From Anniella stebbinsi (lineage: Eukaryota; Chordata; Lepidosauria; Squamata; Anniellidae): a stretch of 64,000 bases of DNA. Within the stretch, counting starts at the first letter, position 1, and each line of letters begins with the position of its first letter. The DNA lies in NCBI GenBank assembly GCA_029215795.1, contig JARDYH010000005.1, forward strand, positions 43,034,001 through 43,098,000, given 5' to 3'. Positions 12,412 to 28,423 of the stretch are shown piece after piece. Made by a program: the position numbers and the translations under genes. The notes under the pieces were generated by a model. The model had not been told where the DNA came from and made no database searches. It worked only from the letters and a program-made list of their open reading frames with translations.

Positions 12412-15400
12412 GTCTTTGAAGAATAATATCTCGAAAGCCCCTGCATTTAAAAACTTCAGCTTCTGAGTTGAGTCTTTCTGTTGAGGGGCTCTGAGATACT
12501 GTTTCAGAAAGACCAGGGCCATCCCAGCCCGATCATTGCAGTGACAACCCTTTTGAAAACGGAACATCCAAGTAATCTCCTGCAGGACGCAAGCAAAGTC
12601 TCTTGACAAGCTTTGTGCCTGACTTTGGTTCAGGCCAGAAGCGTTCGCAGCAAGCTGAGGGAAACTAAGTGCAAACACATGCCGCTACCTTGCCTAAAGG
12701 CAGCAATGCAATAGCCTCGATCAAGTCCTATCGGGATTCTTGGGGAAATGCATGTATATATTCCTTTCGCCCTGAACCTCAAAACACATGTGCCAGCCCG
12801 ATCCTATCCGTGTGTTCTGGGATGCAACGGTGGAATCAGGAGGAGGGAAACGCAGGGAGGGCACAGAAGGGGCAAAATGCATTGTGAAGCGAGAGCACGT
12901 GAAAAGTGCCTTCCCTTCAAGTAACCACAAGGGATCCAGTAAGGGGGCAGCTGCTTGCCTAGCGGGGCACCTACTCTCCTATCCCTCCTCTGATGCCACC
13001 TCGGCTGGGAGGTGAGTCCCTCTGAGGTCAATGGAACTTCATTCCAAAATCCATGTAAGGGCTGCAGCCTAACAGTGCAACCCTAAGTATATTTAATTAA
13101 AATCAAGTTCCATTGTATGCATAGGTGAGCATGCACAGGGTTGCAAACTTTGCATATTCTGGGACAAAGTGTAGATCTTATGTGTTTCCTTAGACGTATG
13201 TGCCACTCTGTGCAGTGGGGACTGCTGCCTTGATTTTCTTTCCCTTTTAAAAGAAAAATGGAGAGGGGCAAATAGATGCAATCAGCAAAGAAAGCAGTCA
13301 TTTCTCCAGTGGTATGAGTAAAAATGCCTTGGAGCGAGACAAGGAGAGATGCATTAGAGCAGCTTTAGACCCCCTTCCCAATAAGTTTAAAATAGAAACT
13401 GTACTGTCTCTCAGAAACTCATTGATGTCTTGATCAGTTTGATTGACTCTGAAGCGATTTCATCTATACTCTGGCTAAATTTTACAAATGGATCTTAAAA
13501 GGATGGGAGAGGTTCATGTGTGCCCACGCGTGGAGGGGGGGGTCATTTAATGACCAAAGCCCTGATCAATCAAATCGCCAGAGACTAATCCATGTGTGGG
13601 TGTATGTACTGGGGAGAGGGGCAGTCGTGCGCTTGTGTATATGTGTGTGTGAGAGAGAGAGCGCGCGTGTGCGCGCCTGTTTTAACTACCTCGAAAAAAC
13701 TTCCAACTGTCTTGACTTGAACACTTCGGGGTTAGTTTCTGAGCCAATGGCTCCCCCTCCGGATAAAAACAAGAATTACACGTTATCTGCAGCAAAGGTG
13801 ATTTGTTTATATAAAAGTAACTGTAAAAGTGCCAAGAAAAGAAACGAGACTGAAAGGAGAGTGGAAAAAATGCACGGAAAGCCAAGCCATGGAAAGGCGT
13901 CTGTCCTCCTCTGCAAGACAACATGACAGCTAATAATTTAAAGAGTTTACAATCCCGGAAGCGCCCACCGCTGACCGGCTCCCAAATTGCTAAGAGAGAC
14001 CGTGCGCCTGCGTGCCTGTGTGATCCACGCATGATGTCTCTAGCCTAGCTGAAAATGTGATTATCAAAAGACTAATCAATCACAAGGTATGCCTAATTTC
14101 TTTGCTCTGACATTTGTATTGCGCAGCCAACTCGTGCAGTTCTGCCAGCAAGCATCGCAGTAGGAATGTATTTATATCTAACGTTATATTCATTGGCGCA
14201 TTTTTATTCCTTCTCCGTCTCATCTACTTTTAGAGGCGGGGTGGGTGGGCAGGGGAGAAAGATTTTGGAAACGCTGTCCAGCCAACAAGTTAAAATAAGG
14301 CCTGAAGTTAGGAAAATAAAAAATCTGACCACTGACAATAGACACCCCCCCTTAATAATAATGAAAACAATCTGTTTTTCTCCTTGATCAAAGTGAGAGG
14401 CGTCTGGGGAAGATTGGTTAATATTGCATCCCCTGCATCTGCTTTAGATGCTGGCTTTTTAATAGTTCGTCAGTAAACAAAACGTGTGAATTCATGTCTT
14501 GTTTTTATAACAAAGGCCCACACTTAGATAAGAAAAACCTCTTATTCCAGGCCATTTTACAAAGGGACTTGATTGTATAACTATCATTCCGCCTTTGAAA
14601 GATGTGCAGCCTGAGTCCTGCGCTGGTTTCTTGGGAAAGGTAAATCTCAGAGTTTTCAGTGGACGTTTCTCCCAAGTTAAGTGTGGAGATATGTCCCCTC
14701 AACATATCTGGCGACTTTGAGTGTGGAAATTGTACGTCAATGCTACCTGAAAGGGAAATCTGGCCAGATATGTTCCTAATAACAGAACACTCTCAGTATG
14801 CTATTTTGGGGAGGGTGTTGCTCTCATTTAAAACAGAAAAGAAAAAAAGGGGGGGGAGGACCATTAACCATATTTGCTCAATACAGGTACAGAGAGAGGG
14901 TTAAGCGATAAGCCTTTTAAAAAATGGAGTTGTCCTAAGTATACAGCCTAGAAAAATGCAGAGTTCTTAAAAACAAACCAGGGCACTACGGATCCGACCC
15001 CGCCTTCCCCCTTCCTTCCGTGAATCGCAGCCCCGCGCTGAAAAGTCATCTTTGCCTTCTTCCTGAAACTCTTAAGCATGGATAAAGCATTATGACGGGC
15101 AAAATCAAAACAAAACCCTCCCATAGGAGAGGTGAGTCACAAAATCACTGACTTCAAAACGGCGTGGGGGACTGCTTGGAGGATGAGACACAGACAAGCG
15201 CTAAGTTCTTTCTGAGACCAAGGGAGAGAGAGGAGGACGGGGGTGCGGGGGGGGCAGCATTTGCTGTGCAGTTTTACCCGAGATGACGTATCTCTTAGAG
15301 AAGATTTCGTGCCCTTTCTTCCTTCGGAAAAGTAACATCAGAAATCTGCCTAGATCAACAAGTAGAAAAAGAAAGGAGAAGTTTACTCGGAGGCATATAG

Positions 15401-15479
15401 CGCAAGAGTTTGGAAGTACAAAAGACAGAACTCCACCGCGCGAGGAACTTTCGCTTCCCCACCCCCTTTCGCTTTGCGC

Positions 15480-15635
15480 TCATTTCTCCCCTCCCTTCAA
15501 AGAGGGAGGGGGAGAAACCCTTTCAGCCAATCCACTGTGTGCCAGCCCTCCAGTTGAAGGGCTGCTATTGGCTGAAAGTTTCTAAGGTGAAATAGCAGAG
15601 GAGAGTATTTATTAAAGAGACCAAAGAGAGAGTGA

Positions 15636-15640
<5 letters not shown>
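15480..15640 (+). promoter_or_regulatory. SOX9: SOX9 core promoter
   Basis: A TATA-like AT-rich box, TATTTATTAAA, lies at 15606-15616, about 25-30 bp before the inferred transcription start. Upstream are a forward CCAAT (15527-15531) and a reversed CCAAT (ATTGG, 15567-15571). These sit in the two arms of a perfect 12-bp inverted repeat, CTTTCAGCCAAT (15520-15531) and ATTGGCTGAAAG (15567-15578). A purine-rich GGGAGGGGGAG stretch lies near 15503. CCAAT boxes bound by NF-Y are described for the human SOX9 promoter, so the paired boxes fit. Further upstream are an AP-1-like TGAGTCA (15133-15139) and a CRE-like TGACGTA (15284-15290). Function is inferred. Confidence 0.75.
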
Positions 15641-19601
<3,961 letters not shown>

Positions 19602-20428
19602 GGCAATCTCAAGGGCCACCTACCCCTCCCACCACCCCTAAAACAGATGTTCAGCCCGGGAAGCAGGACCTCAAGCGAGAAGGCCGCCCCCTGCAAGAAG
19701 GAGGGAGACAGCCGCCTCATATTGACTTCCGAGACGTGGACATCGGTGAGCTCAGCAGCGACGTCATCTCCACCATCGAGACTTTTGACGTCAATGAGTT
19801 TGACCAGTATCTCCCACCCAATGGCCATCCAGGCGTTCCAGTTACTCATGGCCAGCCCGGCCAAGTCACCTACACCGGCAGCTATGGAATCAGCAGTACG
19901 ACTGCTTCGCCAGCTGGCGCTGGGCACGTCTGGATGTCCAAGCAACAGCAGCCTCCGCAGCCGCCGCCGCCACCTCCATCTCAACAGCCACCATCCCAAG
20001 CTCAGCAGCCACCCCAGCCACCTCCCCAGCAGCATACCCTCACCACCCTGAGTAGCGAGCCAGGGCAGGCCCAGCAGAGGACACACATCAAGACCGAGCA
20101 GCTCAGCCCCAGCCATTATAGCGAGCAGCAGCAGCATTCGCCTCAGCAGATCAGCTACAGCTCCTTCAACCTCCAGCACTACAGCTCCTCCTACCCAACC
20201 ATCACTCGCTCACAGTATGACTACACAGACCACCAGAGCTCCAATGCCTACTATAGCCATGCTGCCAGCCAAGGCGCCAGCCTCTATTCCACATTCACGT
20301 ACATGAACCCCACCCAGAGGCCCATGTACACGCCCATCGCAGACACCACAGGGGTGCCTTCCATTCCTCAGACCCACAGCCCACAGCACTGGGAACAGCC
20401 CGTCTACACGCAGCTCACCAGACCATAA
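19602..20428 (+). CDS. SOX9: SOX9 coding exon 3 (middle and C-terminal transactivation domains)
   Basis: The exon encodes residues 229-503 and ends with TAA at 20426-20428. It begins [20 protein letters not shown], then [13 protein letters not shown] and [16 protein letters not shown], the conserved middle transactivation stretch. Residues 343-372 (19943-20032) are a proline/glutamine tract with serine and only one alanine, about ten residues shorter than the human PQA-rich domain as I remember it. [10 protein letters not shown] and [10 protein letters not shown] follow; the latter is the usual sumoylation-type IKTE site. The C-terminal domain runs from about 396 to the end and finishes [16 protein letters not shown]. 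Relative to human there are small insertions (an extra His near 268, PGQ near 315), with a net loss of six residues. Confidence 0.97.
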
Positions 20429-21316
20429 GGTTTTGAGTGACGGTTGAATCTTCGCAGACTTATGCAAGCATTTTTTAAAAAAGCTAAAAGTGAATGAGTG
20501 AGGACAAAAAAAATCCCAGCATGCCTTGTGCACTACAGCATCAGCCAGACCATTCTGCTCAGTAAACAAACATTCCACGATGGACTTTAAAAACCTTGAT
20601 TTGAAGGCAACTTTTTATATAAAAAAAAATCTTCTTCATACAACCAGCTTAGTTTGCCTAGGTATGGACTTGGTAATTATTTTTTAACATTAACTACAAA
20701 TGAAAAAAAAAACTTTTAAAAAAAACTTATTGCAAAACTCAAAGTATTCCTCTGTGAGGAATATTCTCTATTTTAAATATTTTTAGTATGTACTGTGTAT
20801 GATTCGTTACCATTTTGAGGGGATTTATATGTAATTTTACTTGTTTTTAGAGAAACTTTTTTTTAAAAAAACATGCTCCTTCCTTCTTTTGACAGTTAAA
20901 CAACATTTAGCAAAACAGTATGCCTTAGCCTTATTCTTGCTGTCAGAGGTATTTTTGTATAGTTAATTGCCTTCCGCTTGTAGAAAGCAAAAATGAGTGC
21001 ATTAAGTCAAAGAGAAGGGAGAAAAGAAGAAGTAAAAACACAGCTCCTCACTAACCAGTGGTCAGTTGCTTAATGTGATGATAGGGTTCTGGAAAGAGAC
21101 TTTATTTTTATAGCTTGGAAGTAAGAGATGTCTTTGGAGAAAATTTCAAAGAAAAAAACCAATAACACCGTGAGCCTTAAAGTAACACTAACAGAACACC
21201 TTAAAGAACAGCCCTGTGATATCTTCCAAGAGATTTGCACAAATATTTCCCTCACTGCCAAGAGAAAAGATGAGGTTCTAAAAGAAGAGATCTCAGTTTT
21301 TAAGGTCAGAAGCTTT

Positions 21317-21318
<2 letters not shown>

Positions 21319-21352
<34 letters not shown>
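21319..21352. repeat. (TA)n microsatellite in SOX9 3' UTR
   Basis: About 17 uninterrupted TA units lie inside the inferred transcript. It is self-complementary and probably length-variable. Confidence 0.9.
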
Positions 21353-21356
<4 letters not shown>

Positions 21357-22855
21357 CTTGGCAACCACCAGCACCAGATTATAAAGCCACAAACCATCAT
21401 TTCCTTCCCTGACTCCCTTCCTTCAATGTCCAGCTCTGCGCCCCCATGTGTAAGGCAGATGCTACCCGTCCCAAAGCCTTGCAAATTCCATTAGGAGCAG
21501 GATTCTACACATGAAACCCACTTACAGGAGGAAGAGGGGGCAGCAGTGGGAAAGACCAACTTTAGCAAGGTTTATTGATGACAGCATAGGTGTTCTTTTA
21601 AAAAATATTATATATAAATATATTTATTTTGTGAAAAAAGAGGTTTTTAATCAAGATATTTTCTTCCATTTCCCTCCTTCCACATTAGAAGTTCTTGTAA
21701 TGTAAACAGAAGTGCCAGAGACTTACTCAGAGGGTATATGATGCCTGCTCATTAAATTATGGTCTAAATCAATAACCCCTTATTTTATTTATCTTTCTTG
21801 TTCTTTTGGGGGGTATTTTTTAATTATTATTATTATTCCTTCAGAATGTGTCTTAGGTTTGTACAAATACATCCACTTCTATCTATTTGTTTTTCCTTTG
21901 TTTAAGAATAAACTGGAAAGCGCTTCTTTTTTCTCGTTTTTCTCATTGTACAAACAAAAGATTGCAAATGTAGTGTATCACTGAGTCATTTGCCTTGTTT
22001 TCTGCCACAGCTCTTCTGGACTCACAACTTGGACCTAGGTTTACAAATGCAGCAACATAGGGAGATAATGAGGAGGTAGACTGGGCTGTACCACTAAAGA
22101 TGGGGGTTGCTATTTTTAAATGCTCCCCAGGATTAAAAATAAAAATAACCCTCCTTTTTTTTTCTTTTTAATTGGAAGGAATTATTTTACATGGAAGATT
22201 TTTTTTAAAAAAAGACACCCCTGACTTGCAAACCAAAGTGTACAATCCACTCTCCTATCTCAAGGTTCCTTTGCCTTATTCTGTTGTATATGTAGGCCAG
22301 GGGCTTGGTCAGTCCAGGAGAACAGTGGGTATATCCATACGGCCGTTGCTCCTCTGCAAGCCTTCTTCTTTTTCATGGGCTTGCACATTTCCCTAGGGCT
22401 TTTTAGTCCCATGAAAGCCCCGTAGAAATGAATGGAAGCTGCAGAGCAGCAGAACTGGATAGATTGCTCCCAATGTACCCTTCTGCTTCTTCATACTACT
22501 TGATCTGAGGGGAAGGTTAGGGGAGGAAACTGACATTACTGAAGCTGTGGCTGAACAGTGAAGGATTGCTTTTTAAAAAAGATAGCCAACTTTTTTATTT
22601 AAAAAAAAGATATATTTGTTAACAGTTTTGTAGGGAATTCAGTAGAAGGAAATCTTAAAGTGCTCTTATAATATGGTATCTTTTCTATTTCTATATTAAA
22701 AAAAGCAGATCTTTTTAAAGTATTTCTGTAACTTAAAAGACCTGTCCTTATAAAAATCAGTTTTAGGTAAGGTATTCATACATTTTTTGGTCATTATGTT
22801 TGCAAATCTTTTTGGTTCTCTGTAAAATTTACTTTTTTTGTATATTATTGTTTGC

Positions 22856-22861
22856 AATAAA
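22856..22861 (+). terminator. SOX9: Probable SOX9 polyadenylation signal
   Basis: AATAAA follows the T-rich segment at 22831-22853 and precedes an AT-rich region. It is the last canonical signal before the sequence changes character (C-run near 22930). Confidence 0.75.
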
Positions 22862-24219
22862 TATACATTGTATTAAACTTCAAAATGAAATTTTGCTCAT
22901 TTAACTGCAGTATACTTTGCTAACCCATTCCCCCCCCCCATTTTTTTTTTAGTAAGGATGCACCAGTTATTTTTGTCTTTGCTCAAGCCACACCTGCTGG
23001 TGATCCAACAAACCAGGATTCCCCAGTTCCCAAACTGTATCCAGTTCTGACATAACAGCCTTGTAACCTGCTCCTAATGCTCTTGAAAGAGATGGATGAA
23101 TCCCTCCCCCCACATAGGCACAATTATCCTATAGATACACTTTACAGAGTAGATTAAGGGAGACAGGATTTATTTCAGCTCTTTCTACAACCTTTCATGT
23201 TTTTTACACGTACAGAGCTAATCTCTATCAAGGTATCACCTGGTCTGCTCCTGAGAGAATTCTCTAGTGGCAGTTGCCAGACTCTGAAATGGGCACAAAG
23301 TTTTCAAATCATGGAAATAAGAGCTGGTCATATCTTCCTGCTACTTCCTATAATGGGATCAACTCCCAGCCCAAGGCCAGCATGTTAAACTGTTGACTGA
23401 CCAAAATAGAGAGAATAGACCCCTGGATACCAAAACATTTGTTATTTTAATGGCCAGGAAGAAAATACTCCACACAGCATTCCTCCCTTAACAATTCTCC
23501 ACTTCTATTTTCCTCTTGAAGTGGCTTTATTTTAAAAAGCTGCCGCAGCACTGTTATACACGCTAACATTTCACTTGAAGCTCGCCTTTTCACACAAAGA
23601 CATAATCGTCCCTCGCTAGCAGATAAAGGAAAAAAAGTTAGAAGCCTCAGGTGTTTGGCATCTGCAAAAAGGAAGGGGTGGAGAGAAGACACCAAGTTTA
23701 TAACAAGAATATAGAGCCAAGAGAAGGCGGACATTACAAAACTCACTATGGGTAGGCTTGGACTTGGAGTCCTGCTATCACTTGGAGCTGTATGAAGAAA
23801 CCATGTAGTGGTTTTGGGCACCATGTGCCTGGCAGTCTCTATTCCCATCTGTAAAAAGAATACATATTTCACAAGGACAATGTGGGGATGAGCCAGATCA
23901 GGAATGGAAGGTGCTTCTGAACACAGAGGCTATAATTTAACAGAGCGTTATAGATACTTCAGCCCACTGATTTCCATGGACTTGTACACACCTAACTTTA
24001 TCCTGGGTTATGGCCTGAAAAAAGAAAATGGAACAAGTCACGTGTAAACATGGCATGGGTGGTTCAAGCATGGTGGAGGAAGGATGCGAGGTAGACTGTT
24101 TGCTTTGGCATGAATCACCTGGGGAGTTTTCAAGATCATATTGACTCTTAGGTCCTCTCCAGCAAAACAAACAGATGAAATCATTCTCTGAACCTCTACG
24201 TTATAAAGCCCTAGCTTTG

Positions 24220-24223
24220 CTGC

Positions 24224-24276
<53 letters not shown>
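24220..24276. repeat. (CT)n(CA)n microsatellite
   Basis: A CT run of about 13 units is followed directly by a CA run of about 16 units. Confidence 0.93.
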
Positions 24277-24278
<2 letters not shown>

Positions 24279-24455
24279 GCCATTGGTGGAATTTCTGCTC
24301 ACACAAATCTTTATTGCGTGTTATGTTCCAACAGAGATATCTGTAACCCTCTTACAAACCAGGGTATGGTCTGTGCTGTGAATTCCATCCATGCACATAT
24401 TACATGACATTGCATTGCATTGCATTATATTATATATTACCATTAGCAGCTTAGG

Positions 24456-24458
<3 letters not shown>

Positions 24459-24491
<33 letters not shown>
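24459..24491. repeat. (CAA)n microsatellite
   Basis: Eleven CAA units. Confidence 0.92.
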
Positions 24492-24493
<2 letters not shown>

Positions 24494-25767
24494 TTGATGA
24501 TTTCTTTTTCTTATTCAGGCCAGCTGTCGATGACCTAGATTTGATGCCATGGTTTTAGTATCTTCGTATTCTGTTGTGGACCTTTCAGGTTTGGTTGTGA
24601 GCTGCTTTGAATTCATTTTAAATAAAGGTGGGAAAGATGAGTTTCAAATCAATAAATACATATTCAGTGAAGTAATATATGAAACTATACAGCCTGGTAA
24701 CGAAAGGAGGTAAAAGCTTCCCTAGGTATATGACTTGTGTCCCATGCAGAAATGCCTCCCACCACACCGCAGGAATTGTCTTTGCTTTCCCTGCTCTCTC
24801 AGGATCTGTAATTCCATCTGTTTTCTTTATCTCTTGCTACCTTTTAGGGCCAGTCTGTATGACCATTGGGATTGCACATGTTGGCTCTGCCTGTGGTAAG
24901 GTGGTCATGTGCATTGGCTATCTGTGGAACATGGTATCCTGGAGTTTGGGATATACACCCTTAGCTCTGTTCCCTATTAGGATTAAGTCTACAAGACAGA
25001 CAGGCACACAGAATAGATTTTAATGACATTTTACTAAATATCCTAAGACGATAAAAGACACAATATTGTTTTAAAAAAAACCAAGTTTCCAATGATAATA
25101 CAAATATAGTGAGAATAGATCATACAGGGACATAAAATGTTATACCCAAATGTATCATTAACTACATAAAGTAGAGAATATGTGCAGCTTTGGATGTGCC
25201 AATCACAGCAGTGAGTGCATAGTCATGCCTGCTTCAAATAGTCAATGCTCATTTACCTCATTCAAAGGGGACCCAGTCTCTCTATGCATCATCTTCTGTT
25301 GAGATGAATAAGGATTAACATTCCACTGCAGGAATGGGCACACAGGTAGAGCTGGCTGCGCTTCTCTGTGACATCCAAAGTCCTTCTCATGCAGGTTGAA
25401 GTTAAGATATTTTGCAGCTAACAAAGAAAGCCAACTCCATTCAATTTGGCTAGCCAGGCTGAAGTGAAAGAACAGAATTTTACCATTTGAATTTTCTGGC
25501 CCAGACACTTTAGCTCAGGGACAGGCAACTTTTTAGGACCCATGGGCAAATTTGGCAATTTGAAACACTGGCATGGGCACTACCACAATATGGATGCACT
25601 GCAGGTGAAGGCATCAGCCTGCAGCCACCTGCCATCTTTGTTTCTTAAGAATGTCTCTCCCTATATGTGGCCCAGAGGCATTTATGGGAAAAGATGTGAG
25701 TAACTAGAAGCCCTCTTAGCAATGTGTTTGGTGAAAACTGCATGAGGTTTTTCTAAATAACTTAGGT

Positions 25768-25930
25768 TGCAAATCTAAACTTGCTCACCTGGGCATAAGT
25801 CCCATTAAACTCAATGGAACTTATTTCTGAGTAGACATGTATAGAATTGTGCTGGATAGCTGCAATCCTACACACACTTTCCTGGGAGTAAGTCTCACTG
25901 AATACACACATGGGATTGTTCTGAAAGTTA
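25768..25930. repeat. Two adjoining copies of a short self-complementary repeat
   Basis: The sequences CATAAGTCCCATTAAACTCA, GGAACTTATTTCTGAGTAGA and GGGAGTAAGTCTCACTGAAT follow each other. Each unit pairs around CCATTGA-CTCAATGG. The same family is seen at 2924, 12130, 17344 and about 50115. Type unresolved. Confidence 0.6.
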
Positions 25931-26252
25931 TCTAAAAAATAAAACTTTATGAAAAGTAAGTTCAATTAGCTTGGTAAAATTTACCAGCTAACAATTGTCT
26001 GCCCTTTAACCTTTGTACCATATAGGACTCTATTTCAACCACAGGCTACATCTGACATCCCACCTCTAATAAATAAATGGACTATTGTAAAAATGAAATG
26101 GCCATTTTGCATCCAAGTTGACCACCTTATCTTTCTTAGCCCCTTGCCTTGGTTCCATACTCACAATCATTGACATTGCAACCTCAAGTTCATCCATAAA
26201 AACACGCCATATTTCACAATCCTGACTGTCAGTACAGCAGAATGGTTAATAG

Positions 26253-26425
26253 TAGGGTGACCATATCAAAAGGAGACAGGGCTCCTGTAGCCTTACAGTT
26301 GTGATGAAGAGGGAATTTCAGCAGGTGTCCTGTGTATGCATACAAAGGACACCTGCTGAAATTCCTTGTCTATACAAGAGTTAAAGCTACAGGAGCCTTG
26401 TCCTCCTTTTCATATGGTCATCCTA
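26253..26425. mobile_element. 173-bp hAT-like MITE, GGTGACCATAT family, monomer
   Basis: The ends TAGGGTGACCATAT and ATATGGTCATCCTA are inverted. The flanks GTTAATAG (26245-26252) and GTTAATGG (26426-26433) match at 7 of 8, fitting a hAT target duplication. The arms pair almost throughout (AATTTCAGCAGGTGTCC / GGACACCTGCTGAAATT). It is the simplest complete member of the family in the window. Confidence 0.85.
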
Positions 26426-26464
26426 GTTAATGGTGCTAAGGGATAATTAATCTCTGACCCTTCC

Positions 26465-27300
26465 TTGATAGGAAGTTGCCTTATACTAAATCAAACAACT
26501 GGACCATCTAGCCCAATAATGTCTATACCAGGGGTAGGCAACATGTAGTCCAAAAGATCTGGAGGGCACTAATTCCCATAATCCTTGCCAGTTGGTTATT
26601 TCTGCCACCATGAGAGCATGCATCTTGTTACCTTGAAAAATTGCCATGATCTTTGCCACTTTGGCAAATTCAGCAGAAAATTTGGTGGCAGCCACTTTTG
26701 CCATTTGAAGGTAGAGTGTTGGCCCTGGTGGGTTGAGGGAGGACAGTGTGGCTCCGCAACTCCTGGAGGTTGTCCATTCCTGGTTTACATTGACAGGCTG
26801 TGGCTCTACGGGCTTTGAGCAGAGCAATTGGGTTGGGTACACTGGTGGTGATATATACAATAATGATGAGAACATGTTCATTTTACCACTAAAGAATATC
26901 ATAGGTCGCAACGCGTTTGGCATTGGTAAAGTGTTTGTATGAGAGATAGTTTTAAAATATTATAATTGTGTGTTTTTATTGGTCTGATATATATTGTGTA
27001 TTTGTTTCCATTGTTTTTATACACACACACACGCTTAACTAGACTGTAAAATTAAATAATTATATTTATTATTGTTGTTGTTATTACTATCATCATTATT
27101 ATTATTGTATACATCCTCACCAGTGTACCCAACCCAGTTGCTCTGCTTTACTGTTGTATTTCTAAGGGGTTGGGAGAAATTTCCTGTTCTGTCTAAGCTC
27201 TCTGGGATTTGAGACAGGAGTCTTCCAGTCCTACCTGGAGGTGTTGGGGATTGAACATGGAACTTTTTGCAGGCAATACCACTGAGTTACAGCCCTTCCC
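26465..27300 (-). mobile_element. tRNA-derived SINE split by an insertion of about 670 bp
   Basis: The left part at 26465-26528 (GGAAGTTGCCTTATACTAAA) and the right part at about 27196-27300 (CTGGAGGTGTTGGGGATTGAACATGGAAC, complementary to a B box) belong to one SINE type in reverse orientation. In this orientation the tRNA-like end is near 27300. A complete-looking relative is at about 56100-56265. The intervening DNA starts CAGGGGTAGGCAAC like a hAT element. Confidence 0.6.
26818..27147. repeat. 30-bp inverted repeat with a 270-bp loop
   Basis: 26818-26847 (AGCAGAGCAATTGGGTTGGG...) and 27118-27147 are complementary at 29 of 30 positions. The loop is AT-rich with CA and ATT runs. No flanking duplication was found. 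Confidence 0.85.
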
Positions 27301-28423
27301 TTTATGAAATCAAAGAGGGTTCCTTCCTTCCATAAGACTCCCCACATGGCCCACAATATAGAGCCTGATTCTGTAGCCGTCTAAAAACTGTACCAGTAAT
27401 TTGAGCTGTGCTCTGGAATAAGTGACCCAGTGTTGATTTTATGAACAAAGCTTCAGTCCCTAACCTGAAACACCTGCTGCTTTTCTCATCCCAGGCATGG
27501 GCTGAGCCAAGACTTTTCAAACTGCCTCTCTCTTGGGGTTTGTGACACTGACAGATGCATTCCTGAGTAATGCACATTCAGGATTGGATCCATATTTCAA
27601 CACAAAGGTCAAAGGCTTTCGCATCAACTCCACTCCTTTTGAAATGACATTTTGAACTGACTTTGAATAACGAGCTGAGACACACGTGCACAGATGCACA
27701 ATGACCTTCCCAGTTGGGGAAAACACAAGAGACGTTCCAGGCTGTGAATGGACTCGTGCCCCAGCCCTCCTAAAGTTTGAAGCAAACACCTGTTCTGCAG
27801 GGTCCTTCAGCTACGTCAGTGCCTGAGGGTGTGGTGACACTAGTACCTGATGCCTGTTAAGGGGCAGCCAACGGTTTTGCTGTAGGTACATGGTGAAAAA
27901 TTACAGCTACCACGTATACAGTCTGCAAAACTATTTGGTGAAGATCCGTCAGAATGTTTTATGGATGGGAAATGGAGGCTGAGAAGAGGAAGGAGTCTAG
28001 AGTTCTAGTCCATGAACAAGGTCAGCCCAACACATTTTACTGCCTGAGGTGGATTTTGTGGAATACGTTGTGTATGTGTGTGTGTTTTTGTGGACTGTGC
28101 ATTCTGGCATTCATTCACAGACTGGTTAGATTTTTTAAAAAAAATGCAGAAAAATAAGCAAATAATTCCAGAACAGGCTTCACAACAATTTACATAATTT
28201 ATGCTAGTATGTAATATTTAACCCATTTCCTTTGACTTGTCCCCGCATATACTTGCAAGCATGGCATATGTCTCAGCAGAAACTTGAGTATTTTTGTGCA
28301 AATGAATTTGCATAAATTTCAGGAAAGTAAAAAAACCACCTGAAAGTCCACGGATTCCGGGTGGGCTGAGGAGGCTGTTCCACAGCAGAATGTGCAGGTT
28401 AGATTCTCATAAATCCAAACTCA

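Larger units (their letters stand above)
10000..15480 (+). promoter_or_regulatory. Mostly single-copy 5' flank of SOX9, candidate regulatory region
   Basis: It is unusually free of recognisable transposons compared with the rest of the window, with only short simple repeats (10937-11003 GT/CA, 11138-11166 ATT, 12362-12411 ATT hairpin) and short-repeat traces near 12130 and 13020. It includes blocks that look constrained: about 13380-13480 and 14050-14160, the latter with GATTATCAAAAGACTAATCA, plus a forkhead-like GTAAACAAAA near 14473. No gene frame is supported. Regulatory function is inferred from position only. Confidence 0.35.
20429..22880 (+). other. SOX9: SOX9 3' untranslated region
   Basis: About 2.45 kb of AT-rich sequence with poly-A and poly-T runs follows the stop codon. 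An internal AATAAA lies at 21907-21912, and the likely main signal AATAAA at 22856-22861 follows a T-rich stretch (TGTATATTATTGTTTGC). A (TA)n run sits at 21319-21352. GTACTGT at 20790-20796 matches the seed of miR-101, a microRNA reported to target SOX9 in mammals. That site is a candidate only. Confidence 0.8.
22881..26244. other. Non-coding stretch downstream of SOX9
   Basis: No gene-like frame is convincing. It holds simple repeats (24220-24276, (CAA)n at 24459-24491, ATT-rich near 24400-24440), a LINE/SINE 3' tail in plus orientation at about 24540-24660 (TTGTGAGCTGCTTTGAATTC), and two adjoining copies of the short self-complementary repeat at 25768-25930. Confidence 0.6.

Noticed and set aside
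24679..25023. 114-codon frame with hydrophobic stretches, possibly a membrane protein
   Set aside because: No homology was recognised, there is no neighbouring exon structure, and codon use looks random.
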